From Ustilaginoidea virens (taxonomy: Eukaryota; Ascomycota; Sordariomycetes; Hypocreales; Clavicipitaceae): a DNA stretch of 64,000 bases. A model generated the notes under the pieces. That model did not search any database. It was not told where the DNA came from and saw only the letters and a program-made list of their open reading frames with translations. Positions 13,222 to 24,739 of this stretch are shown here, piece after piece. A program made the position numbers and the translations under genes. The number at the start of each line of letters is the position of its first letter. Positions within the stretch are counted from its first letter, which is position 1. Where the stretch lies: NCBI RefSeq assembly GCF_000687475.1, contig NC_057320.1:2170001-2234000 (forward strand), written 5' to 3'.

Positions 13222-13564
13222 TGTTGGTGTTACATCAAGGGGTACCTAGTTATATATAGGGTTGCGCGCGTGGTATCAAGTACCGTGAGGTTACCGGTTA
13301 AAGGTATGATTACTTCTTTGATTATGACTGACTAACTAAGAGGAAAGAAAGGAAGCAAAAGAGTAATTATATAATGTGGCCTTTTTGTGCGTGCTGTAGT
13401 CACGTGCTTCGGCGCGGTCGGGCCGGACTGCCCGCGTGCCCTACCGGGCTTAGGGGCATAGGGGCAAAAGTGGCCATATCGTGCGTAACGGGTGTGCGCG
13501 GCACATTCGTCGCAATGTGCCCAATTGGTGCCTAATTGGGTACCTTGCGACAGCGATTCCGACA
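13222..13564 (-). repeat. A-1 LTR, right copy (5' LTR in coding sense)
   Basis: This 343-bp LTR runs TGTTGGTGTT...GATTCCGACA. It pairs with 308-650 without gaps. The GC-rich open frames it contains on both strands are not genes. Confidence 0.93.
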
Positions 13565-15404
13565 TATTAGCCTTACTCCTGCCGACCTTACTGGCCTTAT
13601 TAGCTCTGCTGGCCCTGCTAGCCCTGCTATACCTGCTAGCCCTACCAACCCTACTAGCCCTACCGACTTATTCCCTAATCAGGATTTATACTACCTAATA
13701 TGGGATTCCTATTATGCAGCTAAGCGTAAGCTAGCTAAAAAGGCCCCTGATGGTATGCCTAATAGCTAGAAGGATATACTATAAAGCCCTGAAAAAGACC
13801 TTTAGATAAAGGCACTATTTAAGGAATTTGAGCAGCTTTTAGATACTAAAGTCTTCTAATTTATTCCTAAGTCTAGCGTTCCTATTGATAGGAAAATTAT
13901 ACGCAATAGGCCTGTTTTTCGGATTAAAAAGGATACTAATAATCAGCCTATAAAATATAAGGCTAGATTAATAGTAAAGGGCTTTATGCAAGTCGAAGGA
14001 AAGGACTTTTAGTATACCTATACTTCTACCTTTATTCTACCTACCTAAAGGGTTATACTAGCCTTAGCTACTAGTAATAATTAGGAAATAGAGCAAATCG
14101 ACTTTATAGGCGCCTTTCTAAATAGCGAGCTTTCTAAGACTATTTATATAGATATTCCTAATGGATTTCTTGAATTTATAGAGAGCTTACTACTAACTAA
14201 TAGCGATAGCAAGCTTTGGTCTGATATTTAATAATAATAGCTACTAACTTTACTTAAAGAAGCCGGCTTTAATCCCTCTATTAAGTAAGCTATTTTACTA
14301 AAAAAGGCCTTATACGGGCTAAAATAAGCACCCCGCGAATGGTAATACCGGCTAAAAGACCTGATTTCTAGTAAAGGCTTCTTACCTTTAGCTTCTAATG
14401 CTGCCGTCTTTTATAATAAGCAAACCAGCACCTTTATCGTTACTTATATTGATGATTGCCTATTAGTTGGTCTAAATATAACTTATATTAACCAGCTAAA
14501 AAGGAAATTTCATAAGGTCTATGCTATAGAAAACTGCGATTTAGCTTCCTTCTTCCTAGGCGTATAAATTATACAAAATAGGAAAGAAGGTCTATTATAG
14601 CTACACCAAGCCTAATTTATAGCAGAGGTCCTAGCTAAATTCGGCCTATAGGATACTAAACCTTAGCTTATTCTACTTCAACCAGGCATTCTAAATGAAT
14701 CTAGTAGAAAAGACCTTAGCCCTATTGATCAGAGCCTTTATCAGAGCCTTACTAGCACTATAATATGGCTTATGATAATGATTAGGCCCGACCTAGCATT
14801 TCCTACCTAATACCTTTCTCGGTTTATATCGAAAGCAACTAATGTGTATCTAAATACTGCAAAAGGCAACTTTAGTTACCTTAAAGGCACTGAGAACCTT
14901 ACTATTTGCTTTACTAAAAGCAACCAACAGCCTATTATAACCGCTTATTCTGATAGCGATTTTGCTGGCTATAAAGAAACCTCTAAATCTACTAGAGGCT
15001 TCCTTATTATTATTAATAGTAGTCCTATTAGCTGGCATTCTAAGCGAGCCTCTTTAGTAGTGCTATCTACATTAGAAGCTGAATCTAATGTATTACTTAA
15101 GACTATCCGTAAGGTACAGTGGCTTTCTAACCTTTATAAGGAGCTAGAAATCGATATTTTACGCCCTATACCGCTATATTGCGATAACTAGGGCTCTATT
15201 TCAAATTCTAACGATCCTAATCAGTATGCTCGCACTAAGCATACGCTATTAAAATTCCGGTATATTAGGGAGCAAGCCTAGCTAGGCTTAGTGAAAATTA
15301 CCTATTTACCAACTAATAGTATGCCTGCTAACGGTCTTACGAAGCCACTACCGGGCCCTAAATTTATTAGGTTCCGCGAGTTACTAGGTTTTAGGGCCTG
15401 CTAA
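13565..15404 (+). pseudogene. C-I pol, linker, RT and RNase H
   Basis: This is the continuation of the pol begun at 1-307. A Gly/Ala/Pro-rich linker (13575-13675) leads into Ty1-type RT (about 13770-14600), with the active-site box YIDD at 14445-14456 (YVDD in related copies). RNase H covers about 14840-15400: SDSDFAGYKETSKSTRGF, then the TLEAES block and a terminal NGLTKPLPG. The stop TAA is at 15402-15404. TAG and TAA interrupt the frame at Gln and Trp positions, for example Trp to TAG at the RT entry (about 13769). Confidence 0.88.
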
Positions 15405-15512
15405 CTTATACTACTTTTACTAAGATTTTTCCTATGTTTTTCCTTAGCACTTTTTACTGCATTTTCTATCCCTATCCTTTACACGATTAGCTTGCTACTA
15501 TAGTAACTAATC

Positions 15513-15520
15513 AGAGGGGG
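15513..15520 (+). promoter_or_regulatory. C-I polypurine tract
   Basis: AGAGGGGG directly precedes the 3' LTR. The same octamer is at the same place in C-II, C-III, C-IV and D. Confidence 0.8.
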
Positions 15521-16294
15521 TGTTAAAATCCTATAGTAGCCTATTAGGCTGCTGGCCTAATGCCCTATTGGCCTACTAACTTTCTGGCCCTTATACCGCC
15601 TCTTGGACTTATAGTAGTCTTACCTTAGGCCTTTGCCTTTTACCTTAAGGATTTTCAGTGGATTATTTATTGTATATCAAGTAAGGTAGGCCTTGTTAAA
15701 AAGGTGTGGTATTGCTAAATTAGCGTGGTGGCCTATTAGCGTGGTGGCGGCCTACTAGCGTGGTGGCTGCCTACTAGCGTGGTGGCTAGTCTACTAGTGT
15801 GGTGGTTAGTTACTAGCGTGGTAGTTAGTCACTAGCTTGGTGGCTAGTTACTAGTGTGGTGGTTGGTTATTAGTGCGGTGGTTAGGGTGGTTGGAAAGGC
15901 CGGATATAGCGGGGTTGCTGACGTATCATATACGTGGCATAGCGAGCATTACGGGGAGCTTTCTTACTGGCTACCCTGGATGCCTGGGCCCACCCCTTCT
16001 TCGTGTATATATAGGATAGCTTTCCCCCTTCTTTCTAGATAGTAGAAGGGTAGCATAATCGAGTCTGTTAATGCACTATATGCCTCTTAACTTCTTACCT
16101 TCCCTGCGTTTTCTGGTTATCTTATATTTGCCTTGCCTTTACACTTGCCTTGCTTTATAGCACTTGTATAGTCTTAGGACTTGGTGAAAAATCTAGTATT
16201 TATACTAAGATTAGTTCACAGGTCGCAGACAGTCTTGTGCCATCTAGCTAGCTAGTAAGGCTCTGCTTTTATAGTGACCTTGAGAATTGCAATA
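15521..16294 (+). repeat. C-I 3' LTR
   Basis: This 774-bp LTR starts TGTTAAAATCC and ends TTGCAATA (TTGCAACA in the least mutated copy). It contains an internal minisatellite at about 15719-15890 of roughly 17-19-bp units built on TAGCGTGGTGG; the copy number sets the LTR length. A TATATATA box lies near 16007. Confidence 0.9.
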
Positions 16295-16305
16295 CCTACT
16301 ATTAC

Positions 16306-17020
16306 TGTTAAAATCCTATAGTAGCCTACTAGGCTGCTGGCCTAATGCCCTACTGGTCTACTAACCTTCTGGCCTTTATACCGCCTCTTGGACTTATGGT
16401 AGTCTTACCTTAGGCCTTTGCCTTTTACCATAAGGATTTTCAGTGGATTATTTACTGTATATCAAGTAAGGTAGGCCTTGTTAAAGAGGTGTGGCATTGC
16501 TAAATTAGCGTGGTGGGCCTACTAGTGTGGTGGCGGCCTACTAGTGTAGTGGCTAGTCTACTAGTGTGGTGGGTAGTCACTAGCGTGGTGGCTAATTACT
16601 AGTGCGGTGGTTAGGGTGGTTTAAAAGGCCCGATATAGTGGGGCTGCTGACGTATTGTATATGTGGCAAGTGAGCATTACGGGGAGCCTTCTTACTGGCT
16701 ACCCTGAATGCCTGGGCCTACCCCTCCTTCGTATATATATAGGATAGCTTTCCCCCTTCTTTCTAGATAGTAGAAGGGCAGCACAATCGAGTCTGTTAAT
16801 GCACTATATGCCTCTTAACTTCCACCTTTCCTGCGTTTCTGGTTATCTTATATTTGCCTTGCCTTTATACTTGCCCTGCTTTATAGCACTTGTATAGTCT
16901 TAGGACTTAGTGAAAAATCTAGTATTTATACTAAGATTAGTTCACAGGTCGCAGACAGTCTTGTGCCATCTAGCTAGCTAGTAAGGCTTTGCTTTTATAG
17001 TAACCTTAAGAATTGCAATA
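16306..17020 (+). repeat. C-II 5' LTR
   Basis: This 715-bp LTR has the same length as its partner at 22207-22921. The minisatellite block (about 16495-16620) is short here. It ends TTGCAATA, followed at once by the primer-binding site. Confidence 0.93.
16732..16741 (+). promoter_or_regulatory. Probable TATA box of the C-II 5' LTR
   Basis: TATATATATA is followed by a CCCCCTTCTTTC pyrimidine stretch. The arrangement is conserved in the other C LTRs, as expected for the U3 promoter and transcription start. Inferred by position only. Confidence 0.4.
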
Positions 17021-17034
17021 GGTTATGAGCCCGG
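17021..17034 (+). promoter_or_regulatory. C-II primer-binding site (initiator tRNA-Met anticodon arm)
   Basis: GGTTATGAGCCCGG abuts the 5' LTR. Its complement CCGGGCTCATAACC contains the CAT anticodon and flanking stem of initiator tRNA-Met, as in Drosophila copia, where a half-tRNA primes reverse transcription. Confidence 0.8.
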
Positions 17035-17100
17035 ATTTTACTTCTTTGTTTTTACCCTACCTCTTTTGTATTCACCCCTTGGTCTCCCTTGCTTATTAGT

Positions 17101-17863
17101 TGTTAAAATCCTATAGTAGCCTACTAGGCTGCTGGCCTTATGCCCTACTGGCCTACTAACCTTCTGGCCCTTATACCGCCTCTTGGACTTATGATAGTAT
17201 TTCCTTAGGCCTTTGCCTTTTACCTTAAGGATTTTCAGTGGATTATTTACTGTATATCAAGTAAGGTAGGCCTTGTTGAAAAGGTGTGGCATTGCTAAAT
17301 TAGCGTGGTTGCCTACTAGCGTGGTGGCGGCCTACTAGCGTGGTGTGGCATTGCTAAATTAGCGTGGTGGCCTACTAGCGTGGTGGCTAGTCCACTAGTG
17401 TGGTGGTTAGTCACTAGCGTGGTGGCTAGTTACTAGTGCGGTGACTAATTACTAGTGCGGTGGTTAGAGTGGTTGGAAAGGTCGGATATAGCGGGGTTGC
17501 TGACGTATCATAGCGAGCATTACGGGGAGCCCTCTTACTGGCTTCCCTGGATGCCTGGGCCCACCCCTCCTTCGTGTATATATAGGATAGCTTTCCCCCT
17601 TCTTTCTAGATAGTAGAAGGGTAGCACAATCGAGTCTGTTAATGCACTATATGCCTCTTAACTTCCACCTTCCCTGCGTTTCTGGTTATCTTATATTTGC
17701 CTTGCCTTTACACTTGCCCTGCTTTATAGCACTTGTATAGTCTTAGGACTTGGTGAAAAATCTAGTATTTATACTAAGATTAGTTCACAGGTCGCAGACA
17801 GTCTTGTGCCATCTAGCTAGCTAGTAAGGCTCTGCTTTTATAGTGACCTTGAGAATTGCAATA
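17101..17863 (+). repeat. Solo Copia-C LTR in the C-II leader
   Basis: This single 763-bp C LTR is flanked by the TSD TTAGT at 17096-17100 and 17864-17868. Removing it restores the leader sequence GCTTATTAGTACTACTAA seen uninterrupted in C-III near 28077. It carries a duplicated block (about 17285-17380) around the minisatellite that is also amplified in the solo LTR at 57629-58444. It arose by LTR-LTR recombination of a later insertion. Confidence 0.92.
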
Positions 17864-17889
17864 TTAGTACTACTAATATAGCTATCCTT

Positions 17890-18400
17890 TGGTATCTTCG
17901 GCTTACCCTTATTAACTTCGGCTTACCTATTATCACCTTTGGCTTACCCTTTGTTACCTACGGTATTACCCTGCGGCAATTAACGGCGTACCCCTACGGC
18001 AACTTATGGCGTAACCTTACGGCACTCTTAGCGTAACCTTACGTTATTTTCGGCGTAACCTACGGTACCTACGGATTTTATAGTGTAATATTCTTTACAT
18101 TATACCACTGTATAATACTTTTTCCCCTAGTGCACGACTTTTACTGCACTATACGGCACCTATTATACTCTCCTACTTATAGCACCTTTGGTACGGCACT
18201 TACGGCACCTTTTTATATTACGGCACTTACGGCACCTACGGCATCTGGCTTCTACGGCATTTACGGCACCTACGGTACTTACGGTACCTTTATATTACGG
18301 CACTATATAAGCACCTTGAATACCAACGCTATAATACGGACTTGCATAACGCCTACGGCATTTGTGCTTTTATATTGAGACTTGCCGCTATACTCTGCGG
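17890..18400 (+). repeat. C-II leader, TACGGCACC-type minisatellite
   Basis: This is the untranslated leader between LTR and gag, filled with degenerate repeats of TACGGCACCT or TACGGCACTT. The same block is found in C-III (28105-28565) and C-IV (56695-57180). The Tyr-Gly-Thr frames it opens are by-products of the repeat. Confidence 0.8.
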
Positions 18401-18541
18401 TTACCTTTTATAGTAGGCTACTAGCCACTATATTTACTGGCTATTTTACCAGTTATTCGACTATTTTGCTAGCTATTCAGCTGGTTATTCATCTATTCCT
18501 ACAGCTATTAGCACCATTTTTAACGACTTTTAACCACTATA

Positions 18542-21500
18542 ATGGCATAGTCTAGGCCTTCCACTTATAAGGCCACTTTGGATTCCGACTCTAAAGCTGA
18601 TCTTATTGTACAACTACAGCTAGATATAGACTATATAAAGTCCCAGATGAACACCCTAATTATCCTTATACAAGGCTTAGTTAGTAGGCGAAATAGTAAC
18701 GTTCCTACTATTATAATTAGTAAGGAACTAGTAGAGGCTACTAGCCCTACTATCTCTAGTCCTACTAATATGAATAGCAAGGACCCTATAGAGGCTACTA
18801 GCCCTACTAATACTAACGCCGCTTCTACTAATAATAGCAAGAATAATTCTACTAATAATAGGAAAAAGAAGCAGTAATAGAAGAAGAAATAGGACTCTAG
18901 CAGTAAACAGCAAAATGTCGAGTCCTTTATTATAGGCAATTATAATACCCAGGATACTAATATATCCTTTTCCTCTTCTTCTACTACTATATCCACTAAT
19001 ATAAGCTATAGTGCTAAATCAGGTGGTAGGACCCCTAAAGATGCCCTCCTTTACGATATAGGATCCACTTGTTATATTGTTAATGATAAGAAGCATTTCA
19101 CCACTTTTCACTATTTTGAGAAGGATAATAAGCCTGTAATTACTACTGGTGGTTGCCCTATTTCCCCTACTGGTTGGGGCACGGCACGATTTATTATGCT
19201 ATAGGGCATTAATCCTACGAAATGGGGTATTATAGAGCTTAAGAATGCATTATATATTCCTGCCTTGGATATTAACATCATTAGCGGTGTAAAGCACTAT
19301 GCCGCTAAAGGGGTACTAATTAAAAATCAGCTTTGGTCAGCAAGCCGTAAATGCATCGGCATTTTTAACTTTAATAAATACGGCTTTTTCCTTCCACAGA
19401 AAGGACTAGATACACTACTACTGCATCAACCTTATAGCCATTATACTGTTACTAATAGTATAATAGTAGAGGTCCCCAGCCCTACTAACCCTGCTAATTA
19501 TAGTGATCCTGAAGATACCACTATTACCCCCGTTCCTACTACTGCAACTAGTAAGGAACCTGTAGAGGCTACTAGCCCTACCACCCAACCTCCTGCTATT
19601 ACGACTAGTAAAGAGCCCGCTATTACGATTAGCGAAAATCCTGTAGTGGCTACTAGCCCTACTCCTGCCCTTATAGCAGCTGATATAGAATATCAGAAGC
19701 TATTACAATTAGCCGGCATTTGGCATATACGGCTAGGGCATATAGGTATTCAGCTACTTAAAAAGACCTGTGCTAATACCTACCTGGTTTACCCTTTAAA
19801 GAAGAAGGATATTACTAGAACAACCTTTATTACCTTTATCCACTAAAATGAAGGTATAGGCCCGATTTCTGGTGGCCTAGAAGGAGACTTTTATAGAGGG
19901 CAAAATATAGGTTCAGAGGGGGTATCTAGCAGAGAACCTACTATTTTACTAGATGACCTAGAAAGCATTTCTGACTCTACTAACTCTACTAACCTTACTA
20001 ATATTACTGATACTAATATTATACCGGATAACCTGGAAAGTATACCGGACCCTACTAATTTTACTAGTATTACTAATGCTACCCCGGATGATATTACTAA
20101 TATTAATGCCACTGTAGATTACCTTCCTAAGTCAGAAGGTACTATACTATAGTCCCTGGCTACTGCAAAGGATGACCTTATAGATATCCTTACTAGCCTT
20201 AATCCTACCGACTTTGCTGGCTCTGCTGGCCGTACTAGCTTTGCTGGCCCTGCTGGCCCTGCTGGCCCTGCTGGCCCTACTGGCCCTACTGGCCCGACTA
20301 ATCCTACGGGCCCTACCGACCCTATTAGCCTTACTGACTTATTCCCTAATCAGGATTTATGCCACCTGATATAGGATTCCTACTATACAGCTAAGCGTAA
20401 GCTAGCTAAAAAGGCCCCTAATAGTACGCCTAATAGCTAGAAGGATGTGCTACAATGCCTTAAAAATGAAAAAGACCTTTAGATAAAGGCATTATTTAAG
20501 GAATTTGAGCAGTTATTGGATACTAAAGTCTTCTAATTTATTCCTAAGTCTAGCGTTCCTATTGATAGGAAAATTATACGTAATAGGCCTGTTTTTCGGG
20601 TTAAAAAAGATGCTAATAATCAGCCTATAAAATATAAGGCTAGATTGGTTGTTAAGGGTTTTATGTAAGTCGAAGGAAAGGACTTTCAGTATACCTATGC
20701 TTCTACCTCTATCCCACCTACTTGGAGGGTTACACTGGCTTTGGCTGTTAGTAATAATTGGGAAATAGAGCAGATCGACTTTATAGGCGCCTTCCTAAAT
20801 AGCAAACTTTCTGAGACCATTTATATAGATATTCCTAACGGATTTCTTGAATTTACAGAGAGCTTACTACTAATTAATAGCGATATCAAGCTTTGGTCTG
20901 ATATTTAATGGCAACGGCTACTAACTTTACTTAAAGAAGCCGGCTTTAATCCCTCTATTAAGCAAGCTATTTTACTAAAGAAGGCCCTATACGGGCTAAA
21001 ATAAGCACCCCGCGAATGGCAATACCGGCTAAAAGACCTGATTTCTAGTGAAGGCTTCTTACCTTTAGTATCTGATACTGCCATCTTTTATAATAAGCAA
21101 ACCAGCACCTTTATTGTCACTTATGTTGACGATTGCCTATTAGTTGGTCCAAATATAACTTATATTAACCAGCTAAAAAGGAAATTTCATAAGGTCTATG
21201 CTATAGAATACTGCGGTCCGGCTTCCTTTTTCTTAGGCGTATAAATTATACGAAATAGGAAGGAAGGTTTATTATGGCTACACTAAGCCCAATTTATAGC
21301 AGAGGTTTTAGCTAAATTCGGCTTATAGGATACTAAACCTCAGTTAATTCCACTTTAACTAGGGATTCTAAATGAATCTAGTGGAAAAGACCTTAGCCCT
21401 ACTGATCAGAGCCTTTATCAGAGCCTTACTGGCACTATAATGTGGCTTATGATGATGACTAGGCCCGACCTAGTATTTCCTACGCAATACCTCTCTCGGT

Positions 21501-22087
21501 TCATATCTAAGGCAACTAATATGCATCTAAATGCTGCGAAAGGCAGCTTTAGCTACCTTAAAGGCACTGAGAACCTAGCTATTTGCTTTAGTACTACTAA
21601 AAGCAACCAATAGCCTATTATAACCGCTTATTCTGATAGCGATTTTGCTGGCTGTAAAGAAACCTCTAAATCTACTAGAGGCTTTCTTACTACTATTAAT
21701 AGTAGTCCTATTAGCTGGCGTTCTAAGCGAGCCTCTTTAGTAGTACTATCTACTTTAGAAGCTGAATACGATGCATTACTTAAGACTATCCGTAAGGTCT
21801 AGTGGCTTTCTAACCTTTATAAGGAGCTGAAAATCGATATTCTACGCCCTATACAGTTATACTGCGATAATTAGGGCTCTATTTCGAATTCTAATGATCC
21901 TAATCAGCACGCTCGCACTAAGCATACGCTATTAAAATTCCGGTATATTAGGGAGCAAGCCCAGCTAGGCTTGGTTAAAATTACCTACTTACCTACTAAT
22001 AGTATGCCTGCTGATGGTCTTACTAAGCCACTGCCGGGCCCTAAATTTACTAGGTTCCGCAAGTTACTAGGTCTTAGGGCCTGCTAA
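18542..22087 (+). pseudogene. C-II gag-pol, Gag-core and integrase-core deleted
   Basis: A single frame of 1181 codons starts at ATG 18542 (codon 3 is TAG, probably from CAG) and ends with TAA at 22085-22087. A Gag N-terminus (LDSDSKADLIVQLQLDIDYI, then LVSRRN) passes straight into Ser/Thr/Lys-rich EATSPT sequence without the Gag core. The protease motif is DIGST at 19055 (DTG mutated). The GAG-pre-integrase motif HIRLGHIGIQLLKK lies near 19725-19770. At about 19780 the frame jumps from KKTCANT to YLVYPLKKK, so the integrase catalytic core is absent. The linker is rich in Gly-Pro-Ala (20215-20310). RT covers about 20440-21260 with YVDD at 21122-21133. RNase H covers about 21560-22080. Stops fall at Gln and Trp positions. 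Confidence 0.9.
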
Positions 22088-22198
22088 CTTATACTAACTT
22101 TTACTAAGGTTTTTCTTATGTTTTTCCTTAGCACTTTTATTGCATTTTCTTTTCCTATTCTTTATACGACGATTAGCTTGCTATTATAGTAGCTAATC

Positions 22199-22206
22199 AG
22201 AGGGGG
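22199..22206 (+). promoter_or_regulatory. C-II polypurine tract
   Basis: AGAGGGGG lies immediately before the 3' LTR, identical to the other C and D copies. Confidence 0.8.
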
Positions 22207-22921
22207 TGTTAAAATCCTATAGTAGCCTACTAGGCTGCTGGCCTAATGCCCTATTGGTCTACTAACCTTCTGGCCTTTATACCGCCTCTTGGACTTATGG
22301 TAGTCTTACCTTAGGCCTTTGCCTTTTACCTTAAGGATTTTCAGTGGATTATTTACTGTATATCAAGTAAGGTAGGCCTTGTTAAAAAGGTGTGGCATTG
22401 CTAAATTAGCGTGGTGGGCCTACTAGTGTGGTGGCGGCCTACTAGTGTGGTGGCTAGTCTACTAGTGTGGTGGGTAGTCACTAGCGTGGTGGCTAATTAC
22501 TAGTGCAGTGGTTAGGGTGGTTGAAAAGGCCCGATATAGTGGGGCTGCTGACGTATTGTATACGTGGTAAGTGAGTATTACGGGGAGCCTTCTTACTGGC
22601 TACCCTGAATGCCTAGGCCCACCCCTCTTTTGTGTATATATAGGATAGCTTTCCCCCTTCTTTCTAGATAGTAGAAGGGCAGCATAATCGAGTCTGTTAA
22701 TGCACTATATGCCTCTTAACTTCCACCTTCCCTACGTTTCTGGTTATCTTATATTTGCCTTGCCTTTACACTTGCCCTGCTTTATAGCACTTATATAGTC
22801 TTAGGACTTAGTGAAAAATCTAGTATTTATACTAAGATTAGTTCACAGGTCGCAGACAGTCTTGTGCCATCTAGCTAGCTAGTAAGGCTTTGCTTTTATA
22901 GTGACCTTAAGAATTGCAATA
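22207..22921 (+). repeat. C-II 3' LTR
   Basis: This 715-bp LTR is the partner of 16306-17020. It is followed by the TSD ATTAC at 22922-22926. Confidence 0.93.
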
Positions 22922-22926
22922 ATTAC

Positions 22927-24662
22927 TAAGGCTATTATTCCTAATAGTAAATCTATAGTATTACTACTATTATGAAAATCATCCCTACTAATAGAGTTAT
23001 ACCATTAAAAGTTCTTAGATCGTTTATATCGGGTCTATATAGTAAATAGTCTAGAACTAATAGGTATTTAGGTCCCCCCCTTATTTGCTATTATATTAGA
23101 TTTATCACTATATCATCCGGAGGACTAATAGATAGGAATATACCTATTGCATAGGACCCTCCTATAATTCCATTAGGTCTATCCTAAGGGTCTACCGGAG
23201 GCTCTAGAGGTGCTAAATGCAGAGGAGGTTTCTAGCTAGAAATACTATTATAGCCGCTATAATCTATACCTTCCTTAGGATAATTGTATATTTCCCCCCC
23301 TAGCTTTAAGCTTATTATTATTTCTAATAATAATAAGAGTCCGGCAGAGCCTTTATTACTTAATACGGGAGCCCTATTATTATTTTTATATTTTTCCGCC
23401 CCTTTTTATATAAAAATCCTATTATTAATAGGGGTAATACCTATAAAAGCTTCTTTTTTAATAGCTATTACCCCTAAGACCCTATCTAAAGTACTATTAG
23501 CTCCCTTTTCGTCTACTATTATATCCTAAATACCTTTGCATACTAGGAAAATACCGCCCTTACTTACTATTAGATCGTTATATTAGTAGTTATAAAAGAA
23601 GTATATTATAGGAGAGTTCCTTATCTAAAGGGATTCTAAGGGATTAAATACTAATGATATTAAAGAGGTAGAATATACCTATATCGCCTATACGTAATAT
23701 ACTATAGATACCGGAGAATATATTATCTATATATAGTTAGGTTACTCCTAGGCTTATATTTAATGCCATTAGAAATATAAGATATATATTTAGTGCGAGT
23801 ATATAATATCGATAAATCCTTAACTATAGTGGGTAATAAAGCGTATCGTCTATATAGTATAAAAGAAATAAAGTATTAAGGAGGCCGCCCATCCGAAGGT
23901 AGGAGATATCCTAGGCTAAAAGGCCTATCTTCGACCTAAGTTTAATATACTATATCGTCAATAGGATAAATTATAGGCTATAGCATAAGAGTATACTATA
24001 ATAGCCCTTTCTATATATGCACCGGCTGCTAATATTGGCGGGTCGACTCCCGCTATACCTATAACGATTATTATTCCCTTTATTTTAACTACTAGATCCT
24101 AATAGGCCGGCGGTAACTCTATAGCGCTTATTATATAACTATTTGCAAAATAACGATAAAATATATAGATTATAGCAGAAGTGATAATTAGCTTTATATA
24201 TTAGGTTACCCCTGCTATACCCGCGCTTTATATCCCGCTTACTTCCCTTTAGTTAGCATCTTCCCTATATACCGGTATAGCCTCTCCCTAGACCTTTATA
24301 CTAATAATTATACTACTAACTAAGGCCGGTTCTATTACTACCGGCCCGGCATTATAAATATATCCCCCTAGACCTATTACGCCCTATTATAGGTACCTAA
24401 GCTATATTATATTAAGTTAGTATCTGCTAATTATGCCGCTAATACTACTAATACCTTTTCTACCCTATTATCTTATAGTCCCCCCTTTTCCCCTATATGC
24501 CCCCCTATTAAATCCTATAGGAGGGTAGGGGAATACCAATAAAAGTAAGAATAATAGGAGTAATAGGAATTAAAAATATAAGAATAGGGCTAGAATTACT
24601 AAAAAATAAAAAATAAATACTAAAACTTATTGGATTGCTTTATTAGAAAAGAAAAAGATTAG
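22927..24662 (-). other. Unassigned tract downstream of the Gypsy-E chromodomain
   Basis: About 1.7 kb lies between the C-II 3' TSD and the end of Gypsy-E pol. It is too long for a usual gypsy 3' UTR and shows no copy of the Gypsy-E LTR start (TGTTACGGGC on minus). Patches of readable minus-strand sequence interrupted only by TAG and TAA occur (for example near 24350-24560), but no domain is recognised. It may be gypsy 3' sequence with an extra frame, or another old insertion. Confidence 0.4.
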
Positions 24663-24679
24663 TTTTTTTTTTTTTTTTT
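24663..24679 (-). repeat. A17 tract on minus, T17 on plus
   Basis: A homopolymer of 17 T lies about 60-80 bases past the end of the Gypsy-E chromodomain region in coding sense. It could be an A-rich polypurine tract or the poly-A tail of an unrecognised insertion. Confidence 0.6.
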
Positions 24680-24739
24680 ATATTATTAGATAATATTAAG
24701 GTTATAGGTCTAAAATCCAATCCTAAGGCTATATAGGTT

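Larger units (their letters stand above)
308..13564 (-). mobile_element. Copia-A copy A-1, complete, coding on minus
   Basis: This is a full-length Ty1/copia element with TG...CA-type ends (one end mutated to TA), two 343-bp LTRs and a 5-bp TSD, TATTA, at 303-307 and 13565-13569. It sits inside the pol linker of C-I. Copia-B is nested in it at 5012-10837; without B the element is about 7.4 kb. Gag-Pol reads on minus from about 12760 down to a stop at 944-946. The frame is continuous: positions checked in gag (12651, corrected for B), protease (4225), RNase H (1294) and the stop (946) share one phase. Confidence 0.92.
1..16294 (+). mobile_element. Copia-C copy C-I, 3' part only, split by A-1
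   Basis: This is a Ty1/copia LTR retrotransposon whose 5' LTR and gag lie left of the window. It enters at the end of integrase, is interrupted after base 307 by Copia-A copy A-1, resumes at 13565 and ends with its 3' LTR at 16294. The host bases TATTA at 303-307 and 13565-13569 are the TSD of A-1. Removing A-1 plus one TSD (13262 bp) rejoins one frame through to the pol stop at 15402-15404. The 11 bases 16295-16305 that separate it from C-II are probably Gypsy-E sequence; CCTAC (16295-16299) is the candidate right TSD. Confidence 0.9.
16306..22921 (+). mobile_element. Copia-C copy C-II, complete, internally deleted
   Basis: This Ty1/copia element has 715-bp LTRs and the TSD ATTAC at 16301-16305 and 22922-22926. 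A solo C LTR with its own TSD sits in its leader; without it the element is 5848 bp. Gag-Pol is a single frame of 1181 codons, shorter than that of C-IV. The Gag core is missing, as in C-III, and the integrase core is missing in C-II only. It has ends, primer-binding site and polypurine tract but could not have supplied its own proteins. Confidence 0.93.

Noticed and set aside
13332..13769. Overlapping open frames at the A-1 LTR and C-I junction
   Set aside because: They join LTR sequence to the C-I linker across an insertion boundary, so they are accidental fusions.
15719..15890. CRISPR-like regular repeats in the C LTRs
   Set aside because: The units are directly tandem with no unique spacers, lie inside LTRs and are repeated in every copy: a minisatellite.
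18130..18378. Tyr-Gly-Thr-rich small proteins in C leaders (also near 28325 and 56993)
   Set aside because: They are translations of the TACGGCACC repeat ahead of gag, in leader sequence.
18631..18939. Leu-rich minus-strand frames in C gag (also near 28790 and 59124), resembling membrane proteins
   Set aside because: They are antisense to Lys/Asn/Ser-rich Gag tails; AAT/AAG codons read backwards give Leu, Ile and Phe.
24663..24679. Calling the T17 run a Gypsy-E polypurine tract outright
   Set aside because: No 3' LTR begins next to it on minus, so the function is not supported.
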